A stretch of DNA of 8,851 nt from Candidatus Aquidulcis sp. Its GTDB lineage: Bacteria; Chloroflexota; Anaerolineae; Anaerolineales; E44-bin32. Below, one piece after another: positions 5,159 to 8,851 of this stretch (within the stretch, counting starts at the first letter, position 1; each line of letters starts with the position of its first letter). The stretch covers positions 1,004 to 9,854 of the forward strand of contig DYJB01000003.1 in assembly GCA_020723365.1 (NCBI GenBank), given 5' to 3'. A model generated the notes under the pieces. The model ran no database searches. It saw nothing but the letters and a program-made list of their open reading frames with translations, and was not told the origin of the DNA. The position numbers and the translations under genes are program-made.

Positions 5159-6364
5159 ATGAGAGTCCTTCTGGTGGGAACGGGCGGCGTGGGCGAGTCC
5201 ATCGCCGTCGTGGCGCAGAAGGCGCCCTGGCTTCAGCGCATGGTGTTGACCGACATCAACGTCAAGCGCTGCCGCGAGGTGCGCGCCAAGCTGGGCGATC
5301 CCAGGAAGTTCCCGGTCGAGGCGATTGACGCCAGCAACAAGGCTCAGATCGTCGAGCTGGCGCGCAAGCACAAGGTCGACCTGATCATGAATGCCGTCGA
5401 GCCGCTGTTCAACGAGAAGATCTTCGACGCCGCCTACCAGTACGGCTGCACCTACATGGACATGGCGATGACGCTCTCCACGCCTCATCCGAAGCGGCCC
5501 TTCCAGGAGCCCGGCATCAAGCTGGGGGACTACCAGTTCGAGCGGGCGGCCAGGTGGGAGAAGAAGGGCCTGCTGGCGCTGCTGGGGATGGGTGTCGAGC
5601 CGGGGATGGCGGACATCTTCGCCAAGTACGCCGAGAAGCACCTGTTCGACGAGATCGACGAGGTCAATGTCCGTGATGGCGCCAACCTGGAGGTGCGCGG
5701 CTACGAGTTCGCGCCCAATTTCTCGATCTGGACCACGATCGAGGAATGCCTCAATCCGCCCATCATCTGGGAGAAGGATCGCGGCTGGTACACGACGGAA
5801 CCCTTCTCCGAGCTCGAGACCTTCGAGTTCCCCGAGGGCATCGGCGCCCAGGGCTGCGTCAACGTCGAGCACGAGGAAGTTCTGCTCGTCCCGCGCTGGG
5901 TCAAGTGCAAGCGCGTGACGTTCAAGTACGGTCTGGGGGACGACTTCATCCGCGTGCTCAAAACGATCAAGATGCTCGGCCTGGACAACAAGAATCCGAT
6001 CAAGGTGGGGGGCGTCAAGGTCGCCCCGCGTGACGTCGTCGCCGCCTGCCTGCCGGACCCGGCACACCTGGGCGACCGGATGTTCGGCAAGACGTGCGCC
6101 GGGACCTGGGTCAAGGGCAGGAAGAATGGCAAGCCGCGCCAGGTCTACCTGTACCAGGTGGCGGACAATGAGACCTGCATGAAGAAGTATGGCGTGCAGG
6201 CCGTCGTGTGGCAGACGGCGGTCAACCCGGTCATCGCCATGGAGCTGATCGAGCAGGGGATCTGGAAGCGCGCCGGGGTCTTCGGTCCGGAGGCGTTCGA
6301 TCCGGATCCGTTCGTGGAACGGATGCCGAAGTACGACTTCCCCTACGGCATGCGGGAGATGTAG
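5159..6364 (+). CDS. Saccharopine-dehydrogenase-family oxidoreductase, carboxyspermidine-dehydrogenase-like, 401 residues
   Basis: The start is ATG 5159, six bases after AAGGAGG. The N-terminal Rossmann domain begins with VLLVGTGGVGES (3-14), and the next strand ends in TDIN with Asp32, a residue that usually selects NAD+ over NADP+. LIMNAVEPLFN (75-85) and YMDMAM (99-104) follow. The catalytic domain includes GMGVEPGMADIFAKYAEKHL (143-162), LETFEFPEGIG (219-229), the substrate-domain core up to CLPDP (297-301), GTWVKGRKNGKPRQVYLYQV (315-334) and DPDPFVERMP (381-390). The overall pattern and length resemble carboxy(nor)spermidine dehydrogenase, which joins a diamine to aspartate semialdehyde. 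Lysine 6-dehydrogenase and uncharacterised Lys9-type proteins share the fold. The aminotransferase and carbamoyltransferase downstream favour a diamine-linked substrate. The exact reaction is uncertain. Confidence 0.8.
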   Translation: MRVLLVGTGGVGESIAVVAQKAPWLQRMVLTDINVKRCREVRAKLGDPRKFPVEAIDASNKAQIVELARKHKVDLIMNAVEPLFNEKIFDAAYQYGCTYMDMAMTLSTPHPKRPFQEPGIKLGDYQFERAARWEKKGLLALLGMGVEPGMADIFAKYAEKHLFDEIDEVNVRDGANLEVRGYEFAPNFSIWTTIEECLNPPIIWEKDRGWYTTEPFSELETFEFPEGIGAQGCVNVEHEEVLLVPRWVKCKRVTFKYGLGDDFIRVLKTIKMLGLDNKNPIKVGGVKVAPRDVVAACLPDPAHLGDRMFGKTCAGTWVKGRKNGKPRQVYLYQVADNETCMKKYGVQAVVWQTAVNPVIAMELIEQGIWKRAGVFGPEAFDPDPFVERMPKYDFPYGMREM

Positions 6365-6380
6365 TCGGCCGCGACCTATC

Positions 6381-6419
6381 CCGGGCGGATCGGCCCGGCG
6401 CCGGGCGCGAACTTCGCGC
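6381..6419 (+). other. Three overlapping GC-rich inverted repeats ahead of the aminotransferase gene
   Basis: CCGGGC (6381-6386) pairs with GCCCGG (6393-6398). The latter begins the 14-base palindrome GCCCGGCGCCGGGC (6393-6406), whose end overlaps GCGCGAACTTCGCGC (6405-6419), a 6-7 bp stem with a tiny loop. Structures one and two exclude each other, and so do two and three. The last stem ends one base before the ribosome site GGAAGGAG (6421-6428), so folding could change translation of the next gene. Confidence 0.45.
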
Positions 6420-6435
6420 AGGAAGGAGCACGGTC

Positions 6436-7815
6436 ATGCCTCAATCTCTGGAGGAAGCCCTCAAGTATTCCGCCCGCTGGATCGATATTCTGCACAAGCC
6501 CAGCCTGAGCGAGCAAGAGGCCAAGGGGATCATCGACGAGTCCAAAGCCAATTTCGCCGACTACTTCAACCGGGGCTGGCTGGACTATCGCAAGTCGGTG
6601 ACCGAGGCCGGAGACTGGGCTGCCACGGAGTGGACCGGATCCGGCGCCGTGTTCCGCGACGTACTGGGGCGGGAGTACATCGACTGCCTGGGCGGGTATG
6701 GCCTGCTGGTGCACGGCTGGTCGCACCCCGACGTCGTCGACGCCGTCAAGGCGCAGCTCACGCTGCGCACGCCCATGCCCAGCCAGGAACTGATCGACCC
6801 CTTGCGCGGGGTGCTGGCGAGGCTGATGGCGCAAATCACGCCGGGCGACATCAAGTACTCGTTCTTCTGCGCCAGCGGCACCGAGGCCATGGAGGGCACG
6901 ATCAAGCTGGCCAAGATGTACACGCGCAAGAACGGGTTCATCGTCGCCGTCAAGGCCTTCCACGGCAAGACGATGGGCTCGCTGAGCATGATGGGCAAAG
7001 CCGACTACCGCCAGCCGCCCGGCATGCTCTACGGCGGCCCGATCTACCACGTGCCCTTTGGCAACGCCGACGCCGTCGAGCAGCAGCTCGAGATCTGCAA
7101 GAAGGTCGGCATCGACATCGCCGCCGTCCTGATGGAGCCGATCCAGGGCGAGGCCGGCGGGATCGTGCCCCCGGACGACTTCTGGCCGCGCGTGCGGGAG
7201 GTCACCCGGCACTACGGCGTGCTGCTGATCGCCGACGAAGTGCAGACCGGCATGGGACGCACCGGCAAGCTGTGGGGCCTGGACCACTGGGGCGTGGTGC
7301 CCGATATCCTCGGGTCGGCCAAGGCCCTGGGCGGCGGCGTGATGCCGGTGAGCGCCTTCTGCTCGACGGAGGAGATCTGGCAGGTCATGATGGACCCCAA
7401 CCCGTTCATCCACACGACGACGACGGGGGGTGGGCCGCTGGCGTGCAGCGCGGCCATCGCTTCCATCAACGTGATGCTGCGCGACCGGCTGTGGGAACAG
7501 GCGGCGGCCAAGGGCGAGTACCTCATGCCCAAGCTGATCGAGCTGGCGGGGAAGTACCCGATGATCTACGACCCGGAGTTCGGCGCCAACGGGATCACAG
7601 GCAAGGGACTGCTGATCGGGAACCACTTCCGCGATCCGGAGGTCGGCTACAAGGTCGCCGCCGGTCTGTTCAAGCGCGGCGTCCTGGTGGCCGGGACGCT
7701 CACCAGCGCCCACACCATCCGCATCGAGCCGCCGCTGGTGATCCCGTATGAGCTGCTCGACACGGTGCTCAACCGGCTGGAGGACGTCCTGAAGGAGGTT
7801 CAGAAAGGCCTGTAG
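6436..7815 (+). CDS. patA: Putrescine aminotransferase-like class III PLP enzyme, 459 residues
   Basis: It would transfer an amino group from putrescine (or cadaverine) to 2-oxoglutarate, giving 4-aminobutanal, which cyclises to 1-pyrroline, in the cytoplasm. Its length equals E. coli PatA (459), and many segments agree with that enzyme as I recall it: LDYRKSVTEAGDWAATEW (49-66), FIDCLGG-like YIDCLGGYG (81-89), KYSFFCASGTEAMEG (140-154), VPFGN (206-210), LMEPIQGE (232-239), ADEVQTGMGRTGK (266-278), and AGTLTSAHTIRIEPPL (419-434). The Schiff-base lysine is Lys296 in SAKALGGGVMP, Asp267 would contact the PLP nitrogen, and SGTEA (147-151) the phosphate. ATG 6436 follows GGAAGGAG by seven bases. 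Other diamines or omega-amino acids remain possible substrates. The adjacent putrescine-type carbamoyltransferase strengthens the call. Confidence 0.85.
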   Translation: MPQSLEEALKYSARWIDILHKPSLSEQEAKGIIDESKANFADYFNRGWLDYRKSVTEAGDWAATEWTGSGAVFRDVLGREYIDCLGGYGLLVHGWSHPDVVDAVKAQLTLRTPMPSQELIDPLRGVLARLMAQITPGDIKYSFFCASGTEAMEGTIKLAKMYTRKNGFIVAVKAFHGKTMGSLSMMGKADYRQPPGMLYGGPIYHVPFGNADAVEQQLEICKKVGIDIAAVLMEPIQGEAGGIVPPDDFWPRVREVTRHYGVLLIADEVQTGMGRTGKLWGLDHWGVVPDILGSAKALGGGVMPVSAFCSTEEIWQVMMDPNPFIHTTTTGGGPLACSAAIASINVMLRDRLWEQAAAKGEYLMPKLIELAGKYPMIYDPEFGANGITGKGLLIGNHFRDPEVGYKVAAGLFKRGVLVAGTLTSAHTIRIEPPLVIPYELLDTVLNRLEDVLKEVQKGL

Positions 7816-7831
7816 GCCGGAGCGCCCGACC

Positions 7832-8848
7832 ATGCGGCATTTCCTCGATACGCAGGACTTCTCCAAGGCCGAGCTGCTCGAGCTCATCGAGCTGACGCGC
7901 CGCCTGAAGGCGGCCGATCGCGACGGCGTGGCGCTCAAGCTGCTGGCGGACGCCTCGCTGGGCATGATCTTCGAGGAGCCGTCGACGAGGACGCGCGTCT
8001 CCTTTGAGGTCGCCATGACCGAGCTCGGCGGGCATGCGCTCTACCTCAAGCCCGGCGAGATCCATCTCGGTGTGCGTGAAACCATCGAGGATACGGCCCG
8101 CGTGCTCTCGCGCATGGTGGACATCCTGATGGCGCGCACGCTGAGACATGAGACTCTCCTGGGCCTGGCGCAGGCGGCCACCGTCCCGGTCATCAACGGA
8201 CTGACCGACTACAACCACCCGACGCAGGTCGTGTGCGACGTGCTGACGATGATCGAACACGCCCCGCCCGATCGGCGGCTGGAGGACCTGCGCGTGACCT
8301 TCATCGGCGACGCCACCAACGTGCTCAGCTCGCTGATGCACATCTGCACGCGGATGGGGATGCACTTCACGCACGCCGCCCCGGCGCGCTATCAGCCGCC
8401 GCAGGCGTGGCTGGCGATCGCCGAGGCCAACATCCGCGCGTCCGGCGGCAGCCTGCGCATCACCGACGACGTGACGGCGGCCGTGGCGGATGCGGACTAC
8501 GTCTACACGGACCTGTGGTGGTGGGTGGGCCAGGAGGACCAGATCCCGGAGCGGCGGGCGGCCTTCATGCCTCGCTACCAGGTGACGATGGATCTGCTGC
8601 GCCGCGCGCCGGCTCACTGCAAGTTCATGCACTGCCTGCCGGCGTCGCGCGGGGTGGAGGTGACGGACGAGGTCATGGACTCGCCGCAATCGATCATCTA
8701 TGACCAGGCGGAGAATCGGCTGCACACGGAGAAGGGCCTGCTGGTGTGGCTGCTCTACCCGCGGCTGCCCAGGCCTGCGGCGAGCCTGCGCGAAGAACAC
8801 GCCCGGCGCCTCCAGTCCTATCTGGAGGAGGTGCGGCCGCGTGCCTGA
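7832..8848 (+). CDS. ptcA: Putrescine carbamoyltransferase-like enzyme, 338 residues
   Basis: Transcarbamylase that in the agmatine deiminase pathway phosphorolyses N-carbamoylputrescine to putrescine and carbamoyl phosphate. The carbamoyl-phosphate motif STRTR (51-55), HPTQ (129-132) and HCLP (267-270) are intact. It follows E. faecalis putrescine carbamoyltransferase closely from memory, including SLGMIF (42-47), ETIEDTARVLSRMVDILMAR (83-102), VINGLTDYNHPTQ (120-132) and KFMHCLPASRGVEVTDEV (264-281). Where ornithine enzymes carry the SMG motif, this protein has YTDLWWWVGQED (225-236), so an alpha-carboxylate ligand is unlikely. A helical tail (REEHARRLQSYLEEV, 320-334) matches the subunit-wrapping C-terminal helix known for the putrescine enzyme. 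Length is typical (339 in E. faecalis). It starts 16 bases after the aminotransferase stop with a modest GGAG site. Automatic labels may read ornithine carbamoyltransferase. Confidence 0.85.
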   Translation: MRHFLDTQDFSKAELLELIELTRRLKAADRDGVALKLLADASLGMIFEEPSTRTRVSFEVAMTELGGHALYLKPGEIHLGVRETIEDTARVLSRMVDILMARTLRHETLLGLAQAATVPVINGLTDYNHPTQVVCDVLTMIEHAPPDRRLEDLRVTFIGDATNVLSSLMHICTRMGMHFTHAAPARYQPPQAWLAIAEANIRASGGSLRITDDVTAAVADADYVYTDLWWWVGQEDQIPERRAAFMPRYQVTMDLLRRAPAHCKFMHCLPASRGVEVTDEVMDSPQSIIYDQAENRLHTEKGLLVWLLYPRLPRPAASLREEHARRLQSYLEEVRPRA

Positions 8849-8851
8849 GAC
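8841..8851 (+). CDS. Probable start of the next operon gene (truncated by window end)
   Basis: GTG at 8841 overlaps the carbamoyltransferase stop by eight bases in another frame and reads Met-Pro-Glu before the window ends. GGAGGAG at 8824-8830 lies ten bases upstream. Agmatine deiminase or carbamate kinase would be the expected neighbour of a putrescine carbamoyltransferase, but three codons cannot show which, if either, is present. Confidence 0.3.

Noticed and set aside
3338..6067. A 909-codon open frame on the minus strand
   Set aside because: It lies antisense to the permease and oxidoreductase genes, whose family motifs are clear. The protein it would encode is rich in His, Gln, Arg and Asp with no domain, as expected of the reverse complement of GC-rich coding DNA.
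5159..6364. Lysine 6-dehydrogenase or true saccharopine dehydrogenase
   Set aside because: The fold is shared, but segments such as the FAKYAEKHLFDEID region and the DPDPFVERMP end fit carboxyspermidine dehydrogenase better, and the neighbours concern diamines. I kept this as an alternative and do not exclude it outright.
6376..8800. Long minus-strand open frames opposite the aminotransferase and carbamoyltransferase genes
   Set aside because: Both plus-strand genes have intact catalytic motifs; the antisense products look like composition artefacts.
7832..8848. Ornithine carbamoyltransferase (argF) for urea-cycle or arginine synthesis
   Set aside because: The SMG motif is missing and the protein follows the putrescine enzyme in key segments and in its C-terminal helix. 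No other arginine gene is in view.

Overview
The window is a high-GC, densely coding stretch of bacterial DNA. Strong AAGGAGG-type ribosome sites, strong G/C bias at third codon positions and the gene content suggest a GC-rich Gram-positive-like or Chloroflexota (Anaerolineae-type) genome. That assignment is an inference from style, because no rRNA or marker gene is present. I saw no tRNA, rRNA, insertion sequence or CRISPR array.

Layout. (1) Positions 2-2029, + strand: the end of a membrane protein with a charged tail, a 76-residue unknown protein, and a DUF4173-type polytopic membrane protein. The three overlap head-to-tail and look like one transcription unit. (2) Positions 2030-2124: a convergent junction holding a perfect-period 7-bp tandem array (eight GCTAGNN units). 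The array runs into the 3' end of the next gene and supplies its last codons and stop. (3) Positions 2112-2687, - strand: a class I SAM-dependent methyltransferase. (4) Positions 2688-2884: a divergent promoter region with an extended -10 on the - strand, a -35/-10 pair on the + strand, and two dyads. (5) Positions 2885-8848, + strand: an Lrp/AsnC regulator, an APC-superfamily permease, a saccharopine-dehydrogenase-family oxidoreductase, a PatA-like class III aminotransferase and a putrescine-type carbamoyltransferase. A further gene probably starts at 8841.

Region 5 is the interesting part and reads as a polyamine (putrescine/agmatine) utilisation or remodelling operon. The carbamoyltransferase resembles putrescine carbamoyltransferase much more than ornithine carbamoyltransferase: the ornithine-binding SMG motif is absent and a C-terminal helical tail is present. 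The aminotransferase matches E. coli putrescine aminotransferase in length and in many motifs. The permease carries an unusual acidic, internally repeated loop between its predicted TM7 and TM8, which would suit a polycationic substrate. The oxidoreductase belongs to the superfamily that contains carboxy(nor)spermidine dehydrogenase, but it has an Asp at the end of strand beta-2 that suggests NAD+, and its partner decarboxylase is not in the window. Its reaction is the main open question. The Lrp protein at the head of the cluster is the obvious candidate regulator, and GC-rich inverted repeats before the oxidoreductase and aminotransferase genes may tune expression within the operon.
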